Source: Acanthornis magna (lineage: Eukaryota; Chordata; Aves; Passeriformes; Acanthizidae). From it: 64,000 nt of DNA. Numbering within the stretch: the stretch's first letter is position 1; the number at the start of each line of letters is the position of its first letter. The notes beneath the pieces are model-generated. The model had not been told where the DNA came from and made no database searches. It saw nothing but the letters and a program-made list of their open reading frames with translations. Positions 26,736 through 38,930 of the stretch are shown here, piece by piece. The stretch spans positions 1 through 64,000 of the forward strand of contig JAWUZG010000176.1 in the NCBI GenBank assembly GCA_036785705.1, in the 5' to 3' direction. The position numbers and the translations under genes are program-made.

Positions 26736-27260
26736 CTGGGTTGACATTGGCTAGCTACAAGGTGTCCACCAAACTGCTCTATCACTCCCCTTCTCCTGGA
26801 CATGGAAAAGGAAAAATGACAAACACTCATGAGTCAATATAAAGACAGGCCAGGGGGAGGTCACTCATTCATTACCGTCATGGGCAAAACAGAGCTGACC
26901 CAGGGAAACGGACTTAATTAATTGCCAATCAAAAGCCAGGGCAAGAAAATGAGAAGTAAAAACAAATCTCAAAGCACTTTCCTCCCACTCCTCCTTTCTT
27001 CTCATATTTATCTTCACTCATAATTTTCTTTACCTCCTTCCCATCGAGCAGCACAGGGGGACAGGGAACGGCGTTTGTGGTCAGTTCATTGCATGTTGTC
27101 TCTGCTGTTTCTCCCTCCTCATACTCTTCCCCTGCCCCAGCACTGAATCTCTGCCATGAAAGACAGTTTTTTGCAAATTGCTCCAACATGAATCCCTGCC
27201 ACTAACTGCAGTTCTCCATGAACTTCATTGCCGCATCATCACCTGGTTCCTGCCATCAAC
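26736..27260 (-). mobile_element. ERVL-like LTR, decayed
   Basis: The start CTGCTGGGTTGAC, then 'tccaccaaactgctctatcactcccc', is the complemented end of the same LTR family as at 2.7 and 24.6 kb. The complemented U5/poly(A) part and a shortened R part follow. The right border is uncertain. Confidence 0.6.
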
Positions 27261-27644
27261 CTGCTTCATCAAGGGCAACATGCCACATAAAAGCAGTATA
27301 CCTTCCGTTCTTAAAAATGCCAAGTGATGAGATGGGACAACAGCAAAATAACTTACGGTAAGTTGTACAGTTCCTCTATTTCTGCAGTTATTGAAATAAG
27401 AATTTAATATTATAAAGCCTATGAGTATTAATTTCAAATTTTCACTCTTTTTTTTTCCTTTTCTTGCCTAAGCTTTCTAAAGTCTGTTCTGCTGAAACTA
27501 CCAGTATTCATTCTCGGTTTTCATTTAACATATTCTAAAAAGAAGAGGTTGTGGTTTTTTCCTGCTTGTTTGTTATTTATATTCTTCTGTGCTCACTTCA
27601 CTTGTTGCATCACCACTTCAAGGTAATAAATGAAGATACGTCAG

Positions 27645-28430
27645 TGAGGTAGGTTGGGCTGAAAGCCAAACACCCACAGTGACAGTCAATAACTTGCCTT
27701 CCCCCTTCAGGAGGAGGAGAGGAGAAATTAGGAAGAGTAAGAGTGAGAAAGCCTGTGGATTTAGGCAGAGAGAGAAATTGTTTACCAATTACTGCCACAG
27801 ACAAAACTGACTCAGCTCAGGGAATTTAGCTTTCATTATTACCAATTAAATATGCATATTCGGGCATTGATTCAGGTGTTGGAAAACAAATCAAAAAGAG
27901 GGGAATATGTGCACATCTGTAGAAAACATCTTCCTCTCTCTTCTCCCCATCTCTTTCCCCAGCTCTGCTCCTCTTCTTCACTCCAGACTCCCTTCCTCCC
28001 CTGTGGGAAGTGGCCATCTGCCACACTGAGTCCCTTCAGGGACCTGGTGCCCTCACAATCATGACCTTGAGGTTCCTCTCCATTGCTGCCTCTCACGTCT
28101 CCCATGCTCCCCTCCCATGCTCTGTCATGGGTCCTCCAAGAGTTGCCATTCCCGACAGGAATCTGTGTTTAACCTTGGGTCACATCCTCCCTCTCCTTCT
28201 CTGACCTTGGTGTTCACAGGGCTGTTTCTTATCCTTTTTTTCCTCACTCCTCACTGACAGTGCTTTTCATACTTTCTTAGATAACATTTTTCATTAAAGT
28301 GCCTCTCAGACAAGCTAAGCCCTCACCTCAGCCTTAGCTCTTGTCCTGCAGTATGTCCACTGGAGACAGCTGGAACTGGCTGTGTCTGGCATGAGAGAAG
28401 TCAAAGTTTGTAGAAAAGTGGCATAACTAA
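27645..28430 (-). mobile_element. ERVL-like LTR, old and diverged
   Basis: The order 'gttgggctgaaagccaaacaccca', then 'ggaggagaggagaaa', then 'cagctcagggaatttagctttcattattaccaatt', then a GC-richer R-like part repeats the layout of the two LTRs to its left, at lower similarity. The right half (28010-28430) is GC-richer but hard to assign. Open frames on both strands are side products. Confidence 0.45.
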
Positions 28431-29761
28431 GCTGCTCTGTTTCAACGTCAAGTCCAGCTTGTGTTAGGATGGTTGGCTGTGTGCTTTACATTCAGCCATG
28501 GGATACCATTGTGAATGGGGTCCACTGTAACTGATAAAGCTTTGTAAAAAGAGAACAGTATCTTGTCAATGTGAAAAAAGCTCCGGCTTGACTGTAGTCT
28601 TAATGACAATATTTGTTTTCGAAGGAAGAAAAGATTGTAGAGATATTTAGTATGCACATTGTATTGATTTTTTTAGGCCAGTAAAAACTGACATTCAAAG
28701 TCCTCCAATATTTTTTACCATTTTGTAAGAAATTAGCCATGCAGAATGAGAATATTTTCATAGTATTATTTATTTAGTTATAAAATATATGGGTACCAGT
28801 TCTCCTGAGAAGCAGAAGAAACAAATTGGTATGTGAGCCATGATCTTTCCAGGAAAGCCTCAGGCCAAGCTCCTTTACCCTCTCACAAGAAACAGCTTTC
28901 TTGTAATGCTCCTCTCTTGAGAGCCTTGCAAGATCACAAGCAAACTACAGATTTTCTGTTGATTATTCAGACCACAGTTTTATCTGCGCTCTGAAGTTTG
29001 ACCCACTTGTTTCCCTAGTCCCTCTGGGGCTGCATGATTTTGCCATGTCCTCTGAGCAGCTTCAGCAGCCTTTCTGTCCATCGCTGTCTTTATTAAAGAT
29101 GGGCACCTGTCCAGTTTAATACCGTCTACCTTTCCTGCCCAAATTCATAGTGGTAAATATTAACACCTCTGTTTTTATTTTGCTTTGACACAAGCTCAGC
29201 TTTTCTCTGTCTTTCAGCTTCTTTTTCCAAGTCTTTCATGTCTTTTTTCTCTTTGATGCTGTAGTCAGGGTTGCCCTGTGCTGAACTGTACATGTTGCAA
29301 ATTTACCTTGACTCACACAGTTTGGTGGGAATTGCAGAGGGGTGAGTCAGCAATGATGTGATGATGACAACAGAATCTGCCCAGCTAAGTATTCCCTAGA
29401 TATTTTAAACCTCTAACAACCTTTTTCACTTCTGTCCACTCCATGTTTTACTCCTACCCTCTCCTGCCGTACCAAGCGTTTGTTTTTAGATCACCCACCT
29501 CTCACTCTTTCATGCTGTAACTACAGCAAAGTACAATTCCTTTATTGAGTTAGTACTGATGGTTTAAGTATGCTGGAAAAGGGCCTCTTAACACACATCC
29601 AACTGGATGATTTATTTTTGTCTTTAGTTACACTAACTGATGACATAAATCAAATTGTCAGAAGAACTTTTTACTGGATCCCTATCTGCATCATCCACAG
29701 AAGATGTTTCACCAGCTTAGGTATACCAAAAACCAGAGAAGGTTTTCATGTGGTTTGTTGA

Positions 29762-29789
29762 TTTTTTTTTTTTTTTTGGGGGGGGGGGG
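29762..29789. repeat. T16-G12 homopolymer junction
   Basis: Sixteen T run straight into twelve G. G/T-rich sequence follows to about 29880 with TTTG and GGT repeats. Open frames of 63-67 codons across it are low-complexity translation. Confidence 0.95.
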
Positions 29790-30529
29790 AATAGACTTTT
29801 TATTTTATTTGGTTTGTTTGCTTTTTATTTTGTTTGTTTGTTTGTGGTGGTGGTGGTGTCCTTTTGTTTGTTGGGGTTTTTTACTTTTTATTCCTATGTG
29901 ATTGAAACCAGGACTCAGACGCTAACATTCACGTTATTTGTCTTCCTGTAGTCTTTTGGTCTGTATTTATTGAAGTAATTTCTTAAACTGGCAGTAAAAC
30001 CAAACAATACTGAGACTTCCCTTCCTTGATTTTCTTTCTATATCTTTACATGAGCCACATTTATAATGAAACAATTCAGAGAATCCACCAAGTTATCATA
30101 ATCTCTTCATCTTTCTGTGGGATATGGGGGTTTTTCAGCTGAGCATTCTGCACCCTTCACACTTGGTTCTGTTTTGGTTTTTTTCAGCTTTTCTTTTTTA
30201 AGTTGGATCTGGCACATGATATTAATTATCTTTGTGTAGTGTTATTGAGATTTAATTTTATGAAGTATCCTGTTCCACTCTGGGTTTTGCTGTTGTTGTT
30301 GTTGTTTTCGTTTTTTTTTATCAGGATATAACATAAGCATTCTGGCACTATTACACAGTTGGCAATCATATTTTATAACCACCATGAATTCCTTAAGAGC
30401 TCTTTAAATTTTTATACCATGAGCTCCTCCAGTATACTCTTCTCCACTCCAAAACTCAAGATTTATGTCATCCCTATGTCATACATTGGCATAATTAAAA
30501 TCAGGAAGAACAAAGGATAAGCATGAAAA

Positions 30530-30566
30530 TATTTGCCCCATTCATGAATTATGAATGGGGCAAATA
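30530..30566. repeat. perfect 16-bp inverted repeat (hairpin)
   Basis: Arms 30530-30545 and 30551-30566 are exact complements around a 5-nt loop GAATT. The arm core is TTTGCCCCATTCAT. No transposon or gene context is seen on either side. Confidence 0.9.
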
Positions 30567-32795
30567 CACATTGCTCATATATTCAGGATGGTATCGTTAA
30601 CTCTTTCTATTTGAAATAATTATTTATTCATCTTTCTCTAGTCACAACTCCAGTCATTTTGATCTCTAGGAAGAAGAAGTTTTTGTACTCCTGGATTCTC
30701 TTTCTGCTTTTCATGCCATTTTTGGTGCTTTTCTTTAGTAATTTAAATAAACTATCTTTATAGGAAACAAAATAGAAAATGCGGTATTTATTTTATAATT
30801 GTCTTGAAATCTACTGCTTATTGTGGTATATCATAAAGTTAGTATAGATAAATCCCAATTTAATTCACAACATTTTAATCACATTACTTCTGTTTCCTCT
30901 TCATCACACTTCATATGAGTGTCATGAATTCTAGAATATTTCTTTGTAGAAACTGATTTTTTAAACTGACTTTTTTTAATTAGGTGTCAACATTTTTAAA
31001 GAATTGTTTTACAAATTGACATCATGCTGACATGAATTAGCTGTGGATTTGTGGCTTAGTTCATAGAGAAGGAATAAATAAAATATGTTAGACACTAATG
31101 AAAAGCAGATCACTGTTTGTTAGAGTAATAAGGAGTGAGTACCCCAGTTTAGGCATATGGATTGCTGTGCACTAAATTGATAATCACTGTTCCTTGGTAC
31201 AGCTTTGTTGCTTTTTTCACTTAGAGATGATGTGCTGGAAGAAAGAAGGTGAACTCTCGCTTCTGATCATGCAAATTAAACCTACTGTTTTCTACTGAAG
31301 AGAGGTAAATAGCACCATTCTAAGTAGAAAAAACAATATTGACAGAAGCCTGAGCTGAGGAAGTCTAATACTAATTTTTTTTTATTTTGAAAGGCAATGA
31401 ATAATTGATCCACTCTTTTATCCAAGTGGTGGAATGTGTAATGTAGAAGACTTTGGGTTTTCTCAGGAGCCATTTACTACTATTGAAAGGCTAAAGTCTG
31501 AAGTCAAAAATTTAGACTACTTTGATACTACAGCCCTTACTTGCATTGAGTAAAGCTTTCTACAAGGAAAAAAAGGCTTGACTCCAAGTAATTTTTTATT
31601 ATACTTAAATTTCATCCTCTTCAGTAAGGATAAATAAATGAATGCATCATTCTGCTATATATGAACTTAGTGAATGTAGTACTGAACATCCCAAGGTGGT
31701 CTATCTCCGAATTCTTAATATGAATAAAAGATTTTATATATATATTTTATATATATATAAACATATTTTTTTAATTACAAATTGAAAAATCACTGCTTTT
31801 GTTTTAAGCTTATGAATATTTTTTTGAAATAACTGAAGTCTTTATTTTGATGCCCTTGCCCTTCCAGTTACATGTCTCTGGCTAGTTACATTCTTGCTGT
31901 ATCATTTATTACATTCTTGACTGTCTCCCTTAAAAGTCTTCCTGATTGTCTAGAGGGCAAGAAATTTGTAAGAATTTCCTCACTCCTTTCTTAGTAGCTT
32001 CTTTCCCTTCTCTAATGTGTTGCCTGTGACTCCCTAATATCTTCTTGCCTTGGGTCTGGAAACTTTAGTGTTTAATTTAGCCTCTATTTACCATCTTTTT
32101 CCATATGAAAACAGAAACAAATCTTCCTCAAACTGATTGGGCTGAAAACTAGTGCACAGTGTTTCTCTGATCACTGATGACAATTTTATCCTGCCTGTGA
32201 TGGGATAGTATGCTGCTACTCAATCCCTCTACCTCTTCTGCTTACCTTTGCTGTTCCTAAAATTCCTTTCTTCCAAATCTTTATTTTACAAAGTGATCTC
32301 ATTTCCAAAGTGACCCCTTGAGTCCTCTCCAGAAGCCATCATTGGCTTACTTCTTCACATTAGCCGACAAAGATTTAATTTCAATTTTGCCAGTACACAT
32401 AATACCCAAAGCAATATGTACTGCCTTATTATTTCTCTATATGTCAAAATATACTGATATATTGTAGGTCTAGATATAGACCAGCTATCAGAGCAGAGTT
32501 TCATTGGTTCGAGTAGAAGCATTCTTACAGTATTAGGTAGAAAATCATCCAGAAAACACTGTTGTTATCCAGAAGGTTATGAGCACCCCTCTTCTGCAAC
32601 CCTGATTCTCACATTAACAGAATAAAAAATGTGCTTTATTTTCTTGCTTCGGGTGTCATGAACGTTAAACTCAGACAACAATATACCCTGATATATTACT
32701 CACTGGTTTTGCTAGCTCTCTGATTTTGTACCTTCAGAAATAGCAACAGTTTTTGCTCGAGACCCTGTTAGACAAACTGAACACACTTTGGCTGG

Positions 32796-32922
32796 TAAAA
32801 ATAAATAAAATAAAATAAAATAAAATAAAATAAAATAAAATAAAATAAAATAAAATAAAATAAAATAAAATAAAATAAATAAAATAAAATAAAATAAAAT
32901 AAAATAATAAAATAAAATAAAA
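32796..32922. repeat. (TAAAA)n microsatellite, 127 bp
   Basis: About 25 pentanucleotide units with three small interruptions: ATAAATAAAA at the left edge, a TAAAT phase break near 32880, and AATAATAA near 32905. The F/I/L/Y-rich open frame on the minus strand is only its translation. Confidence 0.97.
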
Positions 32923-35424
32923 TTCCTGTGAAAGGAAACAGATTTTATCAAATTACTATGGCTTTCTTTTATTATGTATTGTCATAATTTTCTGAATAAT
33001 CTCACTCAGTTTTTCTCTACTTGTGACATCTAATATAGGTGCAATTTCTTCAAAGTAAGTCAAGAAATAAAAAGAGTACATAAACTAACACACTGGTCAA
33101 GAGTCCATGAATTTAGAAGCCATTATTTTCAAAAGACAACAGATAAGCCTGATAATGAGTTTAACAAAATGAAGGGTGCAACTGCATCTTAAGGAAATTG
33201 ATAAAGTAAGAAAGAAATCTACTATTCCTACATGTCCTTCTAATTTTTCATTTTAATCACATAATTTCATCACTCTGAAAAAAAGACTTTTACTAAAATG
33301 AAGAAGAGTGACCTTTCTTTAGTGTACTTTCATTACAATTAAAATAATGTGACCTCAAGTAAAATAACATTGTCAGATAACTTATGATTCAGTCCTTATT
33401 ACTTCTGTAGGGTTGGTGTATTTTTTTCTTCAATATCTAGTCTTGTTTTAATTCAGTTGCTCACAATAGCAAATACCTTTTTAATTAGTAAATTTAAAAA
33501 GTGATTCTCAGAGCTTCTTATCTTTCCAGTTTTGTTATCCCATCTGTGCATGTCTTGAAAGGAGCTAACATATGTATAATGCTAATTAATTTCCTACCAC
33601 ACTAGAACTGGTAAGCCAGGTATTCAAATCCTTTCCCCAATTCAAATACATTCTAAAGCTTAAAGTTACTAGTGCTAATGAGTAATTTGATTTACTTTAA
33701 TTAAACTGTATATAATTGAGTTATATGAAGGCACTCTAGTAGTCTTTGAAAATACATACAATAATAATATTCACGGATTTAAGACAAATACTGTGTTACA
33801 AACATGGTTCAGTACATTGTAGAATCATAAAGGGATAATGCCTTCTAGAATCTTCCACTAGTCTCTATAAAAGATGATGATTTTTTTTAAAAAAACACAG
33901 AACAAACAATGAAGGGTAAAATTAACATGTGAGATTAATATATCTAATTTCGGATTGAACAGGAAAAGCTAGATTACACACTTGACAGCTACAACATAAA
34001 CAGAGAACAATAAAAGCAATTTTCAAAAGGAATAAATTAGAAGCTGGTAGAAAAGAAAGAGTCAAAACAAAACTTAGTTATGCGAGCTGTTTCATATTTC
34101 CCTCAAAGGTTTGCATAAACTATTCAGGCAACAAATGAAAAATAATCAACATTTCTGTTACTACCGTCTCTACACATATTGCATATGTGCTGACATTCAA
34201 AGTCCATGTATATGCAAGCGGAAAATATAAACCCATTTTTCAAGTTTTATGAAAGTTTGAATATTTTATTCATTAGTAACAAAAAAAATTCATTTGTGAG
34301 CATCAAGCTGTAATTTGGATGCATTGGCTACAGTACACAGCTGCAGTGTGGTGTTCTACAGATATTGAGCCACACTTTTTACTTCAGCAAATCAAAAAAA
34401 TTCTTGCACCCAATAATAAATGGTACAGCCTCTTCGTAACTGTGCAGAAAGCCTTCCTTATGTAGTCCACATGAAATGCTGTTTCCATTAGGTAACTATT
34501 TTTGGCTTATATCTCCTTTATTCTTTTTTCTTCCTATTAAGAAAAAAGACTGATATACAAAACTAGTAGGTCCATTATTCTTAATTTTCCTTTATTAAAG
34601 TATTTGAGTAAAGCATAGGAATGATATGGATTTCTCTATATAACAAAAGTATGAGGAACCATTGAGGAAAAGTAGTAAGTTGTCATGTCAGCTACAATTG
34701 AAATTTTATCTGATTTCCTGCAGCTTGTAAAAACAAACAAAAACCCACCAAAAAAATCCCCCAAAAATGTCCCCAAAAATCCATTCTGAGTTCAGAGACT
34801 TACAAAAGGATGAATGAACCAGCCAATAAAAGTTTAAGAAATCTATTTATTTATAGCTTTCTCGAGTGTGCAAAGAGGAGATGATACGCCTAGAAAAATG
34901 TAATAAAAGTCAGCATCAGAGAGGAATAACTAAAAATTCAGGAAGGAGCATAAAATCAGATAACTGGAATAGAGTTAAAAAGACGAGGTAGAGAAAAAAT
35001 GGATGCTGTGTGTGGTCTGAACACTGCCACTTAACACAAGTTAGCAAACAGCCTTTTAAAAAAAACAAAAACAAAAAATGAGAGTGTCATAAATGTGTTT
35101 GACCTGTCAAGCTATATTTTATATTTTTGATTTATTTGCAATGCAGCAATTAGTGGTTATGTATTTCAGTATTTTTGCTACAATAGTTGGATAAATTTAG
35201 TATGTGGTTACATAGGGTAAGGTTCTTAGCTCCCTTCAGAAAAGTATGGGGAAATAAAGGCAAAGTGGAAATACAGCTGACAGTCGACCATCAACAATGA
35301 CAGATTGAAAGGAAACACTGGCTATTTCATAGGCTTACATTTTTTAGCAATATCAAAGTGTACTCTTGTCTTTACATCAACAGAGGATAAAAGGAATGTA
35401 TCAAGGACTTCAGCTTGACAGGTA

Positions 35425-37126
35425 TTAACTCGGAATACCACACAGCTGGTACAAGTCCAGAAGATTCCTACAACATCTGCATGATGACTTCATAGCAGAG
35501 TTACTAAGGGAGCCACCTAGGAAAGATGTCCTCCTTGATTTGTTGCATTTTAGGAGAGAGTCTTGGAACTGAAGTGGCAACTGGTCTTGGGCACAGCAAA
35601 CATGAAGCAATACAGTTTAAAATCTCTGTTAACAGGAAAAAGTCCCAGTAAAACGCAGAGCTAGACAAGAGGAGAGCAGAGTTCAGGTGGCTCAGGGAAC
35701 TAGTTGGTGAGATCCTTGGAAAACATTTTAGAAGGTGTTGGGGTCCATCAGTGCAGCTCACTTTTCAAGCACTCCTAGAAGCACAGGAGCTGCTAAGCTG
35801 AATATGAGTCAGCAGTGCCCTGGTAGCCAGGAGGGTGAGCCATGTCCTGGGGCCACCAGGCCCAGCATGGCCAGCCAGGCAATGGAAGGGATTGTCCCAC
35901 TCTGCTCTGCAATTGGGTGGCATCATCTTGAGTCCTGGGGACAGTTTTGGGTACCGCAATGTAAGAAAGACATTTAGCTATTACAGAGTGTCCGTAAGGA
36001 TGCTGAGGAGCCTTGAGGGGGTGCAATGGGAGGAGTGGCTCAGGTCATTTGGTCTGCTCGCCCTGGAGAGGAGGAGTCTGAGGGGAGACTTCACTGCAGT
36101 CTGCAACTTCTTTGTGAGGAAAAGCGGAATTATAAGCACTGCTCTTTTCCCTCTGTGTTGACCAGCGACAGGATACAAGGGAATGGTATGAAGTCGTGTC
36201 AAGGGAAGTTTCGGTTGGGTATCAGAAAAAAGGTCCTTCCACCAGAGGGTGTTTGGGCACTGGAACAGGCTAACCAGGGCAGTGGCCACAGCACCAAGCC
36301 TGACTGAATTATTAAAATGCAGATATAGATCTAATATTGATATCCACCTGAGACGGACAAAGATTCTCTAACTTCTTAAGGTTAGAAAGTGTATGTTTAT
36401 TTCAGCACCGGAAAGCTGCAGGGATAGCTCCCAAATGTATAACTCCAAAGTAACAATACAACACAGAACTTATTTATCTATCACAAAAATGCATGTTTAA
36501 AATACAGATCCATATTCGTAGCATAAGCACCTCCCATTCCCTGCTTCATATGGAAATTACCAAAAAGTCATTAAGCATGTGCAGCTCCTGCAATGGAATT
36601 GAGTCAGTGGTCGTTAATTTGAGTCTGAGGGCTGCTTTGGATGAAGTAATATGAGTCTTCATCAGTGTGACCTTCTTACTTCGTTGGTTTTTGACAATAT
36701 ATTTGACCCTGGAAAATTCCCAATGCTCTCTTCTATTGCTTCTAGGTAGGTTGCATCTGGGCAAAATTTGTAACTGTCTAGGCTCTCCTTTGACCCTCTT
36801 TTCTTAAGATTATTAATTGTCTATTCTAAGCACACCTGAGTAAATATCAAATAATCAAAGGGCTACTCTGCCTTTAATCATTAATTTCTTTCTAACTGAG
36901 TTCTACGTCTTTTTCTATTCTAGTTGATTTTAACAGAACTAACTTTTATCGAAAATCTCTACATTTAAGTGTCTAAAAAAACCCCTTATGTTTCAGACAC
37001 AGCTCAAGAAGTAGCTGGACAACTTTCTCAGACATATGGTGTGAGCTTGTGCAGGGCTGCGAATTTATTGGACTCAATGACCTTGTGAGTCTCTTCCAAC
37101 TCAGCATATTCTTGGATTCTATGAGT
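35425..37126 (+). mobile_element. CR1 LINE, internally deleted, split by an LTR
   Basis: From 35500 the text reads as CR1 ORF2 endonuclease-side sequence, for example 'ctcctgagg'-like 'ctaagggagccacctagg' and 'cttgggcacagcaaacatgaag'. It continues to CAGGAGCTGCTAAG at about 35796. It then jumps to the late ORF2 text AATATGAGTCAGCAGTGCCC and runs to the CR1 3' region. The reverse-transcriptase part between is missing. An LTR interrupts the copy at 36305-36995. The CR1 3' end resumes at 36996 and ends with 'cttggattctatgagttg' near 37126. The left border is approximate. Confidence 0.8.
36305..36995 (-). mobile_element. solo ERV LTR inserted in CR1
   Basis: The CR1 sequence breaks after CAAGCCTGAC (36304) and resumes with GACACAGCTCAAG (36996). 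The insert is 691 bp, starts TG and ends CA. GAC is repeated at both sides as a short target duplication. On the minus strand the LTR begins TGAAACATAAGGGG. It has the poly(A) signal AATAAAC in the context 'gaaataaacatacactttc', about 110 bp before its end. No primer-binding site or viral gene is present. The clean fit into CR1 fixes both ends and the order of events: CR1 first, LTR later. Confidence 0.8.
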
Positions 37127-38639
37127 TGTCTAAAGCTAGAGGTACATTTCAAGGAACATAGAATTGAACTAATTTTCCCATACCAAAAGAATGCAGAAAT
37201 CAATCTTCTTTGTTGCTATGCACCAATACAGATTACCTGATTTGCACTCTAAAAACCATGTGTATACAACCCCACCAGAAAAGCATAATGACAGCCATCC
37301 GAGTGATTGACATGGCAACATTAACATTTTCTAGTGGTAATAAAGGAAAAGCTATCACAGGTCACATTTTGAATTCAACACACACTAAACAGCATTTCAA
37401 AACCTTGAGTTTATTGTTCTTCTTGATCTAATGCCAAGAAAGCTATATTTTCAATTCCTTATATCAAAGTTTATGAAAAGAAAAACAAATTTCTACAACT
37501 TGCTGTAATCTGAGATAAATCAGAAAAAAAAAGAACAATCTAAAATAACTTCAAATGTCTTCAATAAATTTCTTTAAAGCCATATGGAGACCCCAGAAAT
37601 ACAGAAAACATATTTTCCTTACATTCATCACAGTACAAGTCCTAGTAATATAAATACAATTGGCATTTAGTCCACAATGTGAATGCAACAACCAAGTGAA
37701 ACTGAGAAACTTTCTGGTGATTTTATTTAGAAGAATTTCAGACACTGTGATGGAAGTGTATGGAGTGTATACAGCATGTTAATGTTATATTCTGGTCTGT
37801 AGGTCCTTAACATAAGGTAATAGTCATCTAAAGTCTTAAATAAATAAAACAGATCCTTATATTCCCCATCTGAATTCATCTCAAGGTAATTCTTTGTTTA
37901 AAAGACCTGTTTGTATTAGTGTATTTCTACCTTTCAAGGAATAATATACCTGAAACTCTGATTTTGAACTCTGTAGCTGGACATTCCTCCTTTGAGTGGG
38001 GACATGGTTACTCCAGGAGACTGAGGGAAAGAGATTTGCCTATGGTCATTTGTATGGAGGAGTAACATCAGTCTTTCCTCTTACTCTCCTTTTGGTTTGT
38101 GGTTTTTGTTGGTGGTGGTTTTTGGTTTGTTTTCTTTTTTTTAATATAACTTTTGCTGTACTGCATACCATGCTGTTACAGTGTCCACCAAAACACTTCT
38201 TTGAGAAGTTTCATTACATTTCTTAAAATAAAGGAAAAATGCTACGTATGAGTGCTTCCAACTACAGACGTGAACCCACAATATGTTAGCAGCGTGGAAG
38301 CTCATCTTCCATTGTGTTACTCGGAGTCACTGAAGCTGCAAAAGCCCCACAATAAATGGTACTTTGAAAGATGTTTAATTTTTAAAGCAATACACAGAGA
38401 AGTTAGTAACAGGGCTGATATGAAGGTAAGGCAGATGCACTGGAAGAGCATTTAGGTAGGCAAATGTCAGAGTCCGGTACTCTCTCACCAGATCCTATGA
38501 GATATTCCACATGTGGAAGCTGTGATCACTAATAGCAACTTTACTCATTTGAAGACATCTGATATTACATGGGATTTTGGATTTTACAGAGTGATACAAA
38601 AACCACCATAAAAATATACAATACTGTTAGCAAAAGATA
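37127..38639. other. AT-rich non-coding DNA
   Basis: No gene is seen. A short stretch at 38017-38080 resembles one at 45583-45650 (see that entry). A G/T-rich tract lies at 38095-38140. Confidence 0.5.
38017..38080 (+). repeat. ancient dispersed repeat, copy 1
   Basis: The text 'gatttgcctatggtcatt' followed by GGAGTAACATCAGTCT aligns with 'gatttgcccatggtagtt' and GTGAGTAACATCAATCT at 45583-45650. The core 'aagtga..tttgccc..ggt' is reminiscent of the MIR-type SINE core. That family link is a guess. Confidence 0.4.
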
Positions 38640-38930
38640 GCAATCGCAAGGCACAGGTGAGATACCATACCAGTGTGACTCCCATTACCATTCCCTGTCA
38701 GCTACTCACCATCACAACCCTGAGTGACTTCAGTCTCTGGGAAGGCACGCCAGCCGAAAGAATGGTTGAAGCCAGCTGGAGCCCATTGCTCTCTTTGAAG
38801 TTCTTTTCTAGTCTTCTGGATTTTATGCTCTGCATTCGGCTGAGTCTCATATTCACTCCTCCTATGCTGGGCTGGCTAATTAGGGAGACATTTATGCTCA
38901 TTTAATGAACTCAATGAGAATATTTTACAC
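38640..38930. promoter_or_regulatory. possible conserved non-coding element
   Basis: Motif-dense unique sequence including GGCTAATTAGGGAGAC near 38871-38886 and 'tgctcatttaatgaactcaatgag' just after it. There are no repeat features. The 82- and 67-codon open frames on opposite strands have no domains. The call rests on appearance only. Confidence 0.3.

Larger units (their letters stand above)
28431..35424. other. AT-rich non-coding DNA
   Basis: Seven kilobases without a convincing gene, LTR or CR1 copy. Its features are a T-run/G-run junction at 29762-29789, TTTG and GGT repeats at 29815-29860, a perfect hairpin at 30530-30566, TA-rich sequence at 31735-31762 and the TAAAA array at 32796-32922. 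Confidence 0.5.

Noticed and set aside
24604..27260. One provirus bounded by the LTRs at 24.6 and 26.7 kb
   Set aside because: The sequence between is AT-rich with no gag or pol traces, and the two LTRs differ too much to be a recent pair.
32712..32951. 79-codon hydrophobic frame rich in F, I, L and Y
   Set aside because: It is the translation of the TAAAA microsatellite.
36305..36995. Reading the LTR insert as unique DNA between two CR1 copies
   Set aside because: The CR1 text on both sides is continuous at the break, and the insert has TG/CA ends and a poly(A) signal.
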